A stretch of 64,000 bases of DNA from Prolixibacteraceae bacterium (GTDB lineage: Bacteria > Bacteroidota > Bacteroidia > Bacteroidales > Prolixibacteraceae), in assembly GCA_019459525.1 (NCBI GenBank), contig JAIBEY010000087.1, positions 50,356 to 114,355 on the forward strand. Reading direction: 5' to 3'. The position numbers and the translations under genes are program-made. The notes under the pieces were generated by a model. It was not told where the DNA came from. It ran no database searches and saw nothing but the letters and a program-made list of their open reading frames with translations. Position 1 is the stretch's first letter; each line of letters starts with the position of its first letter. Of the stretch, positions 14,374 through 23,234 are shown piece by piece.

Positions 14374-16350
14374 TTATTTAGAACCGGCTGCCTGTTCGGT
14401 TTGCAAAACCCGGAATTCGGTTCTACGGTTTAGGCTCCTGGCAATTTCTTTCAGGCTCTCGCTTCCCAGTTTGTCAATGGTTTCGTCATTTAGCAGGTCG
14501 TTTTCCCGAAGAAATTCGTATTGCCTGGCTGTTTTCTGATTGACTCTTAATGGAATCGACTCTCCGTATCCTTTGGACTTAAGGTTTTTAGCCGATATTC
14601 CTTTTTGATTCAGGTATTCAACTACTGAGGCGGCACGTTTTTCCGAAAGTGTCAGATTCAACTGCTCATCTCCGGTATTGTCGGTATGTGCGGATATTTC
14701 AACAATCGCTTCCGGATTTAATTTGAGCAGATCGACCAACTTGTCGAGCGATGTTTTTGCCTGCGGAAGCAGTTCCCACTTCCCGAGTTCATAGTTAATG
14801 TTGTCAATGCGGATAGGTTTGTTGGTAGGTACAGGCCTGATGTCAACTTCAAATTCTTTGGCCTGGCGAAGTCCGCGGGTGGATATTTTGGCCTGTGCAT
14901 TGAGGTATCCATTGGTGAAAACCACAATGGCATAGTCGTTTTCGGGATTTAAGCCTACCTGAAACTGGCCATTTACCGATCTGATTTTTTGTGAACTTCC
15001 GTCGGAACCTACAATGCGGATATTGACATCAGGTAAAATGGAGTCTGTTTCGCTATCGTGTATTTTCCCAAAGCACTGAAATAAAGTGGGAGGCAGAACG
15101 AACGAATAAATGTCGTGTCCCCGGCTGCCTTTGCGGTTAGATGTAAAGAAGCCTTTCTCCTGAATGCCGTAGAACTGGATAGACAAATCATCGCCTGCCG
15201 AATTGACGGGCGGTGAAAGTTGGTCGATTTGCCATTTCCCGTTGCTTAGCTGAGCCTGAAAGATGTCGTAACCACCACTTCCTGGATGAAAATCGGACGA
15301 GAAATACAGGTGCCCGTTAGGTTTCTCGAATGGATAAATTTCATTTCCCGAAGTATTGATTTCGTTTCCCACGTTTTGGGGCACTGCAAATTGCCCTTTG
15401 CCCAATATTTCCGATTTCCAGATATCCAATCCGCCTTTTCCGCCTGAACGATTGGAGGCGAACCATAAGGTCTTTCCATCTTCTGAAATCATCGGATGGG
15501 CATAATCGGCGCCATCTTCAGAAAAAGGGACAGGTTTCGGGCTGGTCCAGTTTTCTCCCTCCTTCAGCATAAAAAACAGTTGGCCGATGGTTGGTTTTAA
15601 CGGCTGCTGCACCGATTTCGCAAAAACAACCCATTGTCTGGTTTGATCAAAGTTTAAGGAGAGCTCTTCGTCGGCTGAGTTTAATGAATTGGGCTCGTTC
15701 AGGAGTATGGGGAGCGACCATTTTTGCCTTGTACTATCGAAAGTTGAAGTAAAAAAATCGCCAAACTTTTGCCCGGTCTCCGGATTTATTTTTTTCTCCG
15801 GACTTTCTTCGCGTGAGGATCGGAGCACAATCGTTTGCCCTTTCCCCGGATATAGCTGTGTCACAACATCATTCGTTATCGAATTGATGGTTTTTAGATT
15901 TTCAATCAGGTAAAGTTCAGGTAATTCTTTCCACTCCTGAATACGGCGAATAGATTCCAATCCGTTGGAAGCCCATTGGTTTTGAGGTTGTTTCTTATGC
16001 TCCGCTTCGTAGATTGGTTGAGCCATTTCGGGTTTTCCGGCACCACGCAAAGCATCGGCATAGCGCAATTGAATAGTAGAATCCTGATAGCCCGACCGAA
16101 TAGCATTTTTATACCAAATAGCTGCTTTGGTGTAATCGCCCATTTGTCTGAAACTCTCGGCCAGATTAAAATAGATGAGTGGTTTTTGCGCTTTGTCTTT
16201 AACTTTCTGATTGGCCAGTTTGTATTTTTCGGCTGCCGCGAAATATTCTTTTCGTAAAAAAGAATTGTTGGCATCCGAAATTAGTTTATTGACCGAGCAG
16301 GATGAACTCAGGAATACAGCGGCAATCACTATCAGGGTTTTGATCTTCAT
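14374..16350 (-). CDS. PorE-like OmpA-family lipoprotein, paralogue 2
   Basis: A 658-residue protein with the same architecture as the next gene: lipoprotein signal ending LSSSC (Cys18), TPR-like helices (FNLAESFRQMGDYTKAAIWY, shortened), PD40 propeller with SNRSGGKGGLDIW and SSDFHPGSGGYDI blades, a CRD-like barrel and OmpA domain with HTDNTGDEQLNLTLSEKRA and LNRRTEFRVL. ATG at 16350 was preferred over one 39 nt upstream because it begins the signal peptide. The two copies clearly arose by tandem duplication. A T9SS-related anchoring role is inferred from architecture. Confidence 0.8.
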   Translation of the reverse strand: MKIKTLIVIAAVFLSSSCSVNKLISDANNSFLRKEYFAAAEKYKLANQKVKDKAQKPLIYFNLAESFRQMGDYTKAAIWYKNAIRSGYQDSTIQLRYADALRGAGKPEMAQPIYEAEHKKQPQNQWASNGLESIRRIQEWKELPELYLIENLKTINSITNDVVTQLYPGKGQTIVLRSSREESPEKKINPETGQKFGDFFTSTFDSTRQKWSLPILLNEPNSLNSADEELSLNFDQTRQWVVFAKSVQQPLKPTIGQLFFMLKEGENWTSPKPVPFSEDGADYAHPMISEDGKTLWFASNRSGGKGGLDIWKSEILGKGQFAVPQNVGNEINTSGNEIYPFEKPNGHLYFSSDFHPGSGGYDIFQAQLSNGKWQIDQLSPPVNSAGDDLSIQFYGIQEKGFFTSNRKGSRGHDIYSFVLPPTLFQCFGKIHDSETDSILPDVNIRIVGSDGSSQKIRSVNGQFQVGLNPENDYAIVVFTNGYLNAQAKISTRGLRQAKEFEVDIRPVPTNKPIRIDNINYELGKWELLPQAKTSLDKLVDLLKLNPEAIVEISAHTDNTGDEQLNLTLSEKRAASVVEYLNQKGISAKNLKSKGYGESIPLRVNQKTARQYEFLRENDLLNDETIDKLGSESLKEIARSLNRRTEFRVLQTEQAAGSK

Positions 16351-16454
16351 TTGATTCGTATTTTCCGAAGCCGAAATTACTATTTTCAATCCATCAAACG
16401 GGAATAAACGGGAATAATTGTCGTGCTGAATTCAACGGAGGGATGACCAACAGG

Positions 16455-16489
16455 CAAAAAAAAGCTTCCGGATTTCGCCGGAAGCCTTT
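16455..16489 (-). terminator. Intrinsic terminator of glnN
   Basis: GCTTCCGG and CCGGAAGC pair around a 6-nt loop (16464-16485), followed on the minus strand by a run of eight T. It lies 28 nt after the glnN stop codon. Confidence 0.9.
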
Positions 16490-16512
16490 CTCATTAATTT
16501 GTATGTTGAATA

Positions 16513-18702
16513 CTATCTTACAAAGAGTAATTCCCTGTATTTTGGTAATGGCCACAATTCGTTGTCAACAATCAATTCGAGTTTGTCGATGTGGTAACGA
16601 ATATCGTCCAGATAAGGTCTGACATTGGCTTCGTAAGCATATGCCTTTTCTTTTTCTGATTCGATCGTATTAGCCACTTTACGTGCTTCAATCATTTCTT
16701 TTACCTTAGCCTTGATTGAAGATACGTGTCCGCCAATTTCTCTGATCAGTTCGAGACGGCCTTCAGCCAGTGATTTATATTCGGCATCTTCAAAGACCAT
16801 TTTCAGGTTTTTTACATTTTCCAGCAACATTGACTGGTACTCGATAGCAGTTGGAACAATGTGATTGATTGCCAAATCGCCAAGAACGCGTGATTCGATC
16901 TGGATTTTTTTGGTGTATTTTTCCAATTCTACTTCAACACGGCCTTCAATTTCCCTTTCGCTTAACACGCCTGCTTTTTTGTACAATTCAATTACACGTT
17001 TGTCGTGCAAAGCTTCCAGTGCAGTAGGAACACTTGTGATGTTGGTTAAACCACGGCGGGCAGCTTCTTCTTTCCATTCAGCGCTGTAACCATTTCCATC
17101 AAAACGAATTGCTTTTGATTCGATGATCAGTTTTTTCAGTATCTGGAAGATTGCTTCGTCTTTCTTAACTCCTGATTCAACCAAAGCATCAACTTCAACT
17201 TTAAATTTAACCAACTGGTCGGCAACTACAGTGTTTAAAGCGATCATAGCCGATGCACAGTTTGCAGATGAACCAACAGCGCGGAATTCGAAACGGTTTC
17301 CGGTGAATGCGAACGGAGAAGTACGGTTACGGTCGGTATTGTCCAGAATAATTTCAGGAATACGGCCGATATTTAGTTTCAGGGCAGTTTTTTCGTCCGG
17401 AGTCATTTTGCGGTCAACAACTGCTTCTTCCATCATATCCAACATTTTAGATACTTCAGAACCAAGGAAAGCTGAAATAATTGCTGGCGGAGCTTCGTTA
17501 GCACCCAACCGGTGTGTGTTTGGGGCAGTAAGAATGCTGGCACGCAACATATCCTGATTAACATGCAATGCTTTCAGGGTATTGATTACGAAAGTTAGGA
17601 ACTGCAAGTTTGATTTTGGATTTTTTCCGGGAGAATACAGGTTTACACCAGTATCGGTTGAAAGCGACCAGTTGTTGTGTTTCCCGGATCCGTTGATTCC
17701 GGCAAATGGTTTTTCGTGGAAAAGAACTGCAAAGTTATGACGACGTGCAATTTTTTTCATCAAGTCCATGATCATCTGGTTGTGATCGTTGGCCAGGTTC
17801 AGTTCTTCGTAAATCGGAGCTAACTCAAACTGGTTCGGAGCTACCTCGTTGTGACGGGTTTTTACCGGAATACCTAATTTGAAAGCTTCGTTTTCCAGGT
17901 CTTCCATAAAACGGAAAACACGTGTTGGGATTGAACTGAAATAGTGGTCATCCAACTGCTGATCTTTTGAAGCCGAGTGTCCCATAAGGGTACGTCCGGT
18001 GAGCATCAGGTCGGGGCGAGCCATAAACAAAGCTTCATCAACCAGGAAATATTCCTGTTCCCAGCCCAAATTAGCATTTACTTTGCTTACATTTTTATCG
18101 AACATCTGGCAAACTTCGGTAGCAGCTTTGTCAACAGCAGCAATTGCTCTTAACAATGGTGTTTTATAATCGAGAGCCTCACCGGTATAGGAAATGAAAA
18201 TAGTTGGGATTGTTAAAGTATTGTCAACGATAAAGGCCGGAGAAGAAGGATCCCATGCTGTATAACCACGGGCTTCGAATGTTTGGCGAATACCACCACT
18301 TGGGAATGATGAAGCATCGGGTTCTTGCTGGGCAAGCATTGATCCGGATAAAGCTTCGATAACGCCACCATTTTCTCCGTGTACAACAAACGCATCATGT
18401 TTTTCGGCTGTGCCATCAGTTAATGGGTGAAACCAGTGAGTGATGTGAGTTGCACCATTTTCCAGGGCCCATGATTTCATACCTTGAGCTACCTGATCTG
18501 CCATCTTACGATCAATCGGGGTGCCATTGTCAACAGCATCAATAACTGCTTTGTAGGCTTCCTTCGAAAGGTATTTCTTCATTTTTGGACGGTCGAAAAC
18601 ACACTTTCCATAAAAATCAGAAACCAGATTTTCTTCGCGTTTAACTTCGACTGGTTTACGGGTCAGAACTTCTTCAAGAGCTCTAAATCTAAATTTTGCC
18701 AT
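16513..18702 (-). CDS. glnN: Glutamine synthetase type III
   Basis: A 729-residue GSIII enzyme, much longer than the ~470-residue GSI form, which condenses glutamate and ammonia with ATP in the cytoplasm. Typical segments are visible: GSMLAQQEPDASSFPSGG, the metal-site ANLGWEQEYFLVD, the RHNEVAPNQFELAPI strand, and FAGINGSGKHNNWSLST in the ATP and glutamate site. Type III is the usual main glutamine synthetase of Bacteroidota. The gene stands alone, with a strong terminator after it and a 445-nt AT-rich gap before it. Together with gdhA (25250-26584) it covers both routes of ammonium assimilation. Confidence 0.96.
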   Translation of the reverse strand: MAKFRFRALEEVLTRKPVEVKREENLVSDFYGKCVFDRPKMKKYLSKEAYKAVIDAVDNGTPIDRKMADQVAQGMKSWALENGATHITHWFHPLTDGTAEKHDAFVVHGENGGVIEALSGSMLAQQEPDASSFPSGGIRQTFEARGYTAWDPSSPAFIVDNTLTIPTIFISYTGEALDYKTPLLRAIAAVDKAATEVCQMFDKNVSKVNANLGWEQEYFLVDEALFMARPDLMLTGRTLMGHSASKDQQLDDHYFSSIPTRVFRFMEDLENEAFKLGIPVKTRHNEVAPNQFELAPIYEELNLANDHNQMIMDLMKKIARRHNFAVLFHEKPFAGINGSGKHNNWSLSTDTGVNLYSPGKNPKSNLQFLTFVINTLKALHVNQDMLRASILTAPNTHRLGANEAPPAIISAFLGSEVSKMLDMMEEAVVDRKMTPDEKTALKLNIGRIPEIILDNTDRNRTSPFAFTGNRFEFRAVGSSANCASAMIALNTVVADQLVKFKVEVDALVESGVKKDEAIFQILKKLIIESKAIRFDGNGYSAEWKEEAARRGLTNITSVPTALEALHDKRVIELYKKAGVLSEREIEGRVEVELEKYTKKIQIESRVLGDLAINHIVPTAIEYQSMLLENVKNLKMVFEDAEYKSLAEGRLELIREIGGHVSSIKAKVKEMIEARKVANTIESEKEKAYAYEANVRPYLDDIRYHIDKLELIVDNELWPLPKYRELLFVR

Positions 18703-18718
18703 AACTTAAAAAATTAAT

Positions 18719-19093
18719 CGTTTATGTATTTTTATTTATCTCTTTTATTTCAAATAATCACATAACAAAAATATATAAAAAATGAAATAATGGTATAAAA
18801 ATATAGGCTATTCACATAAAATTCACAATTATTTCAGGAAACACGTTATAAATTATGGGCATTTAGTTAAAAAATGTATATAAAATTGAGAATATTTCAA
18901 AAATAATAAAAATGGGTTACAGTAAAATCAATCATTTCCAGCTTATTTAGCTTAAGATTCGTCTTTCGATAGAAATGCCATTCATTTTTCGGGTTTTTGC
19001 AGCAATTTTTTGGTGATTCTTCAGAATTGAACCTTAATTTGTGGTTGTGGACTGTAAAAATTGAGGTATTCCCGATCATGTTTAGTTTTTATA
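18719..19093. other. AT-rich intergenic region upstream of glnN
   Basis: About 375 nt of very AT-rich sequence with many short A and T runs separate glnN from the helicase terminator. A 60-codon reading frame on the minus strand (18897-19079) has no recognisable features and is probably chance. No palindrome or -7 box stands out. It probably holds the glnN promoter and upstream control sequence. Confidence 0.5.
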
Positions 19094-19134
19094 TAAAAAA
19101 ATCCTTCCCCGAAAACTAATTTCAGAGAAGGATT
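19094..19134 (-). terminator. Terminator of the DEAD-box helicase gene
   Basis: AATCCTTC pairs with GAAGGATT, with further pairing of GAAA and TTTC inside. On the minus strand the hairpin runs into seven T. It lies about 30 nt after the helicase stop codon. Confidence 0.85.
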
Positions 19135-19163
19135 CCTGCAAATAAATTTATAGAAGCCGATGT

Positions 19164-20396
19164 TTACTTTTTCTTCTTTTTAACTGATTTGATGACCGTT
19201 TCTTCTTCCTTCATTAATGCCCGCCAATCGTGTGGATTATCAGCAGAAAAGTCAATAGTTGCAGAATAGTCTTCTTTGTCAATGGTCACGACATTTATTT
19301 TTTGGTCTAAGAAGGTTTCAATTTCGTCTAAAACCGGTTTTTCTTCAGGGCTGCAAAACGATACCGCCAATCCTTTTTTGATTCCACGGCCAGTTCTTCC
19401 CACCCGGTGGACGTAATTTTCAGCTACATCCGGTAGATCGTAGTTAATGACATAGTCCACATCAGCAATGTCAATTCCACGTGCACTAACATCAGTTGCA
19501 ATCAAAATTTTTATCTCCCCACTCCTGAATTGCTTCATTACTTCGAGTCGGTCTTTTTGTTCTTTATCACTGTGAATGGTGAGTGTCTTAATATCAATGC
19601 GTTCCATGGCTTTAAATACTCTTTCCGCACGTACTTTGGTGCGTACAAAGACCAATATTTTTGAGCTTGGGTTTTCTTTAATAATCCGCTCAAGAAAAAA
19701 GCGCTTGTCATCCATCGGAATAAATGCAACAGAGTGAGTTACATTTTTTGCAACCGGATTCTTGGGCGAAATCTCAATGCGAATAGGGTTCACAACCAAC
19801 GAGTAGGCCAAATCTTTAATTTCAGGATTGATGGTCGCTGAAAAGAATAAAGTCTGCCTTTTCTTTGGTAACCGATGGATTAATTGTCTGATGTCTTTGA
19901 TAAATCCAAGCGCCAGCATATGATCAGCCTCGTCAAGTACAAGTATCTGGAGCTGGTCCAGATTGATATGCCCCTGGCTGACGAGGTCAAACATTCTTCC
20001 TGGAGTTGCAACCAGAATATCAATCCCACTTTTTAGCTTCGAAATTTGAGGGTCCTGATCGACACCACCAAATACACAAGCAGTTTTTACCCGGGTATGC
20101 TGCCCTAAGCTCTGAAAAACTTCGGTAATCTGTAAAGCCAGTTCGCGGGTTGGAACCATCACCAGGCAGCTAATAAACTCACTTCGGCTGCTTCTTTTCT
20201 GCTGGTGAATCAAGTCGATTACCGGAATTGCAAATGCTGCTGTTTTTCCTGTACCTGTTTGTGCAATAGCCAGAACATCATCCCCTTTTAATATGGGGGT
20301 GATTGCTTTATACTGAATATCTGTTGGGCGCCTGAATCCCAGTTGGATGAGGTTTTCTTTTATTTCAGCAGAAATGCGATAATCTTCAAATTTCAT
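19164..20396 (-). CDS. DEAD-box ATP-dependent RNA helicase, RhlE-like
   Basis: A 410-residue helicase. Motifs in order: Q motif (FRRPTDIQYKAI, 21-32), Walker A AQTGTGKT (45-52), PTREL, TPGR, DEAD at 155-158, SATI, and the C-terminal ARGIDIADVDYVINYDLP and HRVGRTGR motifs. It should unwind short RNA duplexes in ribosome assembly or RNA turnover. A short basic tail ending in a run of Lys favours RNA binding. The ATG at 20396 gives the usual MKFEDYRIS start; a longer upstream start is possible but would add an unlike N-terminus. Monocistronic. Confidence 0.93.
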   Translation of the reverse strand: MKFEDYRISAEIKENLIQLGFRRPTDIQYKAITPILKGDDVLAIAQTGTGKTAAFAIPVIDLIHQQKRSSRSEFISCLVMVPTRELALQITEVFQSLGQHTRVKTACVFGGVDQDPQISKLKSGIDILVATPGRMFDLVSQGHINLDQLQILVLDEADHMLALGFIKDIRQLIHRLPKKRQTLFFSATINPEIKDLAYSLVVNPIRIEISPKNPVAKNVTHSVAFIPMDDKRFFLERIIKENPSSKILVFVRTKVRAERVFKAMERIDIKTLTIHSDKEQKDRLEVMKQFRSGEIKILIATDVSARGIDIADVDYVINYDLPDVAENYVHRVGRTGRGIKKGLAVSFCSPEEKPVLDEIETFLDQKINVVTIDKEDYSATIDFSADNPHDWRALMKEEETVIKSVKKKKK

Positions 20397-20491
20397 ATTT
20401 TCAAGTAATTTAATCCGTGCAAAGAAACACATTTTTTAGCTTGACTTTGCTATCGACTGCTAAACCTGACTGCAAGAATGGCATTGCGATA

Positions 20492-20524
20492 AAATAAAAA
20501 AGGGAAGCCATTGCTGACTTCCCT
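20492..20524 (-). terminator. Intrinsic terminator of the exbBD operon
   Basis: GGGAAG pairs with CTTCCC around a 10-nt loop whose ends also pair (CA/TG), followed on the minus strand by six T. It lies 22 nt after the last exbD stop. Confidence 0.88.
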
Positions 20525-20545
20525 CTATAGTATAGAAAATGATTT

Positions 20546-21019
20546 CTATTTCACTTCGATTTTCTTGCGTGAAGAATAGTTAATATGCAAAGCAGCTGCT
20601 TTTCTCAGCTCTTGTTTGATTTCCCCAACAATTTGCATTTTAGTGAATTCATCTACTTTTAATGAAGTAACCATAAATGGAATTTCAGCTTCATCTCTGG
20701 CAGCGCGTTCAGCAAGTATAAAATCAGGAATATCAGAAACTTTGGCAAACTGATCGTTTAACTGAATACGAGGTTCAGTTCCAAACATTTTGGTATATTG
20801 TTTCTGTGGAGGCCCAACATATACATAACTTACCAATGATTTCTTCTCTAATTTGGAAAGTTCTGTAGCCGTTGGTAAAGTAGTTCTTACTTTTAAGGTG
20901 ACTTCCCTCATCGTTGTGGTAACCATGAAGAAGAATAGGAGCATGAATACAATATCAGGCAGAGACGCAGTTGAAACTGCAGGTACTTCCTTGGCATTGC
21001 TTTTTCTAAATTTTGACAT
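20546..21019 (-). CDS. ExbD/TolR family protein, second copy
   Basis: A 157-residue biopolymer transport protein. One membrane span near residues 20-40 (LPDIVFMLLFFFMVTTTM) carries the Asp used for proton translocation at its start, followed by a periplasmic domain. It is the last of four genes and starts 1 nt after the stop of the other exbD, so it is translated with it. With ExbB it should form an energy-transducing proton channel in the inner membrane, powering TonB-dependent uptake or another outer-membrane process. Confidence 0.9.
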   Translation of the reverse strand: MSKFRKSNAKEVPAVSTASLPDIVFMLLFFFMVTTTMREVTLKVRTTLPTATELSKLEKKSLVSYVYVGPPQKQYTKMFGTEPRIQLNDQFAKVSDIPDFILAERAARDEAEIPFMVTSLKVDEFTKMQIVGEIKQELRKAAALHINYSSRKKIEVK

Positions 21020-21020
21020 A

Positions 21021-21599
21021 CTATTTCTTTCCTCCTATCGTTTTAGGTTCTGCTTCAGAGATTCTTGATGGAATAGCTTCACGAATCGCACTTTTTTGTT
21101 CATTGGTGCAATTTGCATAGGTTTTTCCAAATCTTTCAGAAGCGAATTCGTCTCTTAATTCATTAACAGCAGCAACCAACTCGTTTTGTACAGCAATGTA
21201 AGTACCGTATTGAGTACCGTGGTCATTACGAAGCGAAATAATTCCTTTAGTCACCTCAATATTCCCTAATAAAGGAATTTCTGTGGTTTTCGTTTCGGGT
21301 AAATTTTCGCTATTGGTTGGGTTTCTCATGAATTCTTTCGCCTTTTCCCGAAGATCTTCAACTCGCATGATTTCTCCTTCGACCATCAAACGATTGTATT
21401 GATCCAGTAGTACTGAAAATACGTTCCGTTCTTTGATAGGTGGAGTATCATCTTGTTCTTGATTTTCCGGTGGCATTTGTGGCAATACACGTTCCAATCC
21501 GCTATCCACATCCATGGTTGTTGCAACCAGGAAGAAGATGAGCAACATGAAAGCAATGTCGGCCATTGATGCAGAAGGTATTTCTGGTGTTTTTCTCAT
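21021..21599 (-). CDS. ExbD/TolR family protein, first copy
   Basis: A 192-residue ExbD-like protein. The transmembrane helix MADIAFMLLIFFLVATTM holds the conserved Asp, and the periplasmic part is longer than in the next gene, with a C-terminus rich in Glu and Lys. Two different exbD genes after one exbB is a common arrangement in Bacteroidota and suggests a hetero-oligomeric plug. Confidence 0.9.
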   Translation of the reverse strand: MRKTPEIPSASMADIAFMLLIFFLVATTMDVDSGLERVLPQMPPENQEQDDTPPIKERNVFSVLLDQYNRLMVEGEIMRVEDLREKAKEFMRNPTNSENLPETKTTEIPLLGNIEVTKGIISLRNDHGTQYGTYIAVQNELVAAVNELRDEFASERFGKTYANCTNEQKSAIREAIPSRISEAEPKTIGGKK

Positions 21600-21634
21600 A
21601 TCGTTTTTTTTTCTGCGTTTTTTAAAACCAGTGG

Positions 21635-22090
21635 TTATTTAAAAATACGAGAAATGGAAGACCATACAATCCCGATTATAGAAAGTGCACTCAAAATGTA
21701 AGTTGCAATTAGTCCGGTTCCGATCCATTTTGATACATTAGTTGTTAATGTTCCATCCTCAATGAATTTTTCAACCCCATAGAATTTAGGGATAGAACCA
21801 TCTGAAAGTATATAAGAAAGACCTATAACGGCACCTAAAAACAAAATGGCAGTCAGAGCACTTTTTGTAGCTTTTTTATCGGAAGCAGTGTTAATGAATT
21901 CCAATACCAAAGCAGAACCGATGGATAAAAAGAACAAAATATATGACCAGTATAAATTCACATTCACCCAAGTATCCATTGTAGGATCCTGCTGATTTTC
22001 ATTCAGATTAGATAAAAGCGAAATTGCAAGGAACACACTGATGCCCAGAAATACCCATAACATTATGTTTGTTATTTTGACAAATTTCAT
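21635..22090 (-). CDS. Small inner-membrane protein of the exbBD operon
   Basis: A 151-residue protein with about four predicted transmembrane segments (IMLWVFLGISVFLAISLL, YWSYILFFLSIGSALVL, SALTAILFLGAVIGLSYIL, and TGLIATYILSALSIIGIVW). I do not recognise a named family. It sits between exbB (8 nt away) and the two exbD genes, so it is probably an accessory part of the same complex, as in other Bacteroidota that place a similar unnamed gene here. Confidence 0.75.
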   Translation of the reverse strand: MKFVKITNIMLWVFLGISVFLAISLLSNLNENQQDPTMDTWVNVNLYWSYILFFLSIGSALVLEFINTASDKKATKSALTAILFLGAVIGLSYILSDGSIPKFYGVEKFIEDGTLTTNVSKWIGTGLIATYILSALSIIGIVWSSISRIFK

Positions 22091-22098
22091 AGGGTCAA

Positions 22099-22908
22099 TT
22101 ATTTTTTAGTGTTGTATTTTACCAAGATATCAATCAAAGAAATAGATGCATCTTCCATGCTGTTTACAATACTGTCAATTTTAGATACACAGTAGTTGTA
22201 GAATACCTGAAGAATCATAGCTACGATAAGACCACCTACAGTTGTAATCAAAGCAATTTTAATACCATTTGCTACTAATGTTGGGCTAATATCACCAGCA
22301 ACTTCAATAGCATCGAATGCAGAAATCATACCGATAACTGTTCCCAAGAATCCGAGCATAGGTCCAAGTGCTATGAACAAAGCGATCCAGCTTAATCCTT
22401 TTTCTAATAAACCAGCCTGAACACCTCCATAGGCAACAACTGTTTTTTCGACCACGTCTAAACCTTCGTGTGAACGATCTAAACCCTGATAGAAAATACT
22501 GGCTACAGGACCGCGGGTTGTGCGACAAACTTCTTTTGCGGCTTCAATACCGCCAGTGTTTAACGCTTCTTCAATTTTTTCAAGTAATTTTTTGTTGTTG
22601 CTTGTTGCAAGATTCAGGTAAATAACTCTTTCAATGGCAAGTGCAAGTCCCAAAATTAAGGCAACAAGGATAGAAGTCATGAAACCAGGACCTCCCTCAA
22701 TAAATTTCTGTTTAAGAGCACTGTGTAATGATTGACCACCTTCAGCCTGTGCTGCTGCTTTTTCTTCCTGATCAGCAACTGCGGCAGGAGCTGCAGAGGT
22801 CGCTTTTACTTCTGTTGAAGCTGGAGTAGCACTCTGAGCAACAACGTTGTTTGATGTTGTAATGAACAACATACCGAGAACTGCTATTAACGCAAATAGT
22901 TTTTTCAT
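22099..22908 (-). CDS. exbB: MotA/TolQ/ExbB proton channel protein
   Basis: A 269-residue protein with an N-terminal signal-like segment and an Ala-rich linker (to about residue 60), then three membrane spans: MTSILVALILGLALAIERVIYL, SWIALFIALGPMLGFLGTVIGM and IALITTVGGLIVAMILQVFY. The GPMLGFLGTVIGMISAF block is the family signature. It forms the pentameric stator around ExbD in the inner membrane. The extra N-terminal exported region is usual in Bacteroidota versions. It is the first gene of the four-gene operon ending at 20492. Confidence 0.93.
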   Translation of the reverse strand: MKKLFALIAVLGMLFITTSNNVVAQSATPASTEVKATSAAPAAVADQEEKAAAQAEGGQSLHSALKQKFIEGGPGFMTSILVALILGLALAIERVIYLNLATSNNKKLLEKIEEALNTGGIEAAKEVCRTTRGPVASIFYQGLDRSHEGLDVVEKTVVAYGGVQAGLLEKGLSWIALFIALGPMLGFLGTVIGMISAFDAIEVAGDISPTLVANGIKIALITTVGGLIVAMILQVFYNYCVSKIDSIVNSMEDASISLIDILVKYNTKK

Positions 22909-23077
22909 CTTGGTTTTAAATTTTAATTAGTAAATCTCCTAAATTTTTAAAGTTGTTTTATTTGTTTATTTATAAATTATTTGTCTGTCGGTTATTTTAA
23001 ATGATGCTTCTAGTTGTTTCATGCTCAAAAAGTATAGAATTTTTAGTACATCAATTATATTGCCAAACTTAAGAAAG

Positions 23078-23165
23078 CGGAGAGAGAGGGATTCGAACCC
23101 TCGGTACCCTTTTGAGGTACACACGCTTTCCAGGCGTGCCAGTTCAGCCACTCCTGCATCTCTCC
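23078..23165 (-). tRNA. tRNA-Ser (anticodon GGA)
   Basis: An 88-nt cloverleaf on the minus strand. The acceptor stem is GGAGAGA with TCTCTCC, the anticodon arm is CACGC-CTGGAAA-GCGTG giving anticodon GGA (reads UCC and UCU), the T arm contains AGGGTTCGAATCCCT, and a long variable arm (TACC with GGTA) marks it as a class II serine tRNA. The discriminator is G; CCA is not encoded and must be added. Confidence 0.96.
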
Positions 23166-23234
23166 AAAATACCATGACTGGCACTAAATTTTCAGGGCTG
23201 CAAATTACGAAAAAAAATGTAACACAAAAAAAAA

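Noticed and set aside
18897..19079. 60-residue frame upstream of glnN
   Set aside because: AT-rich composition, no domain and no promoter support; overlaps the probable glnN control region.
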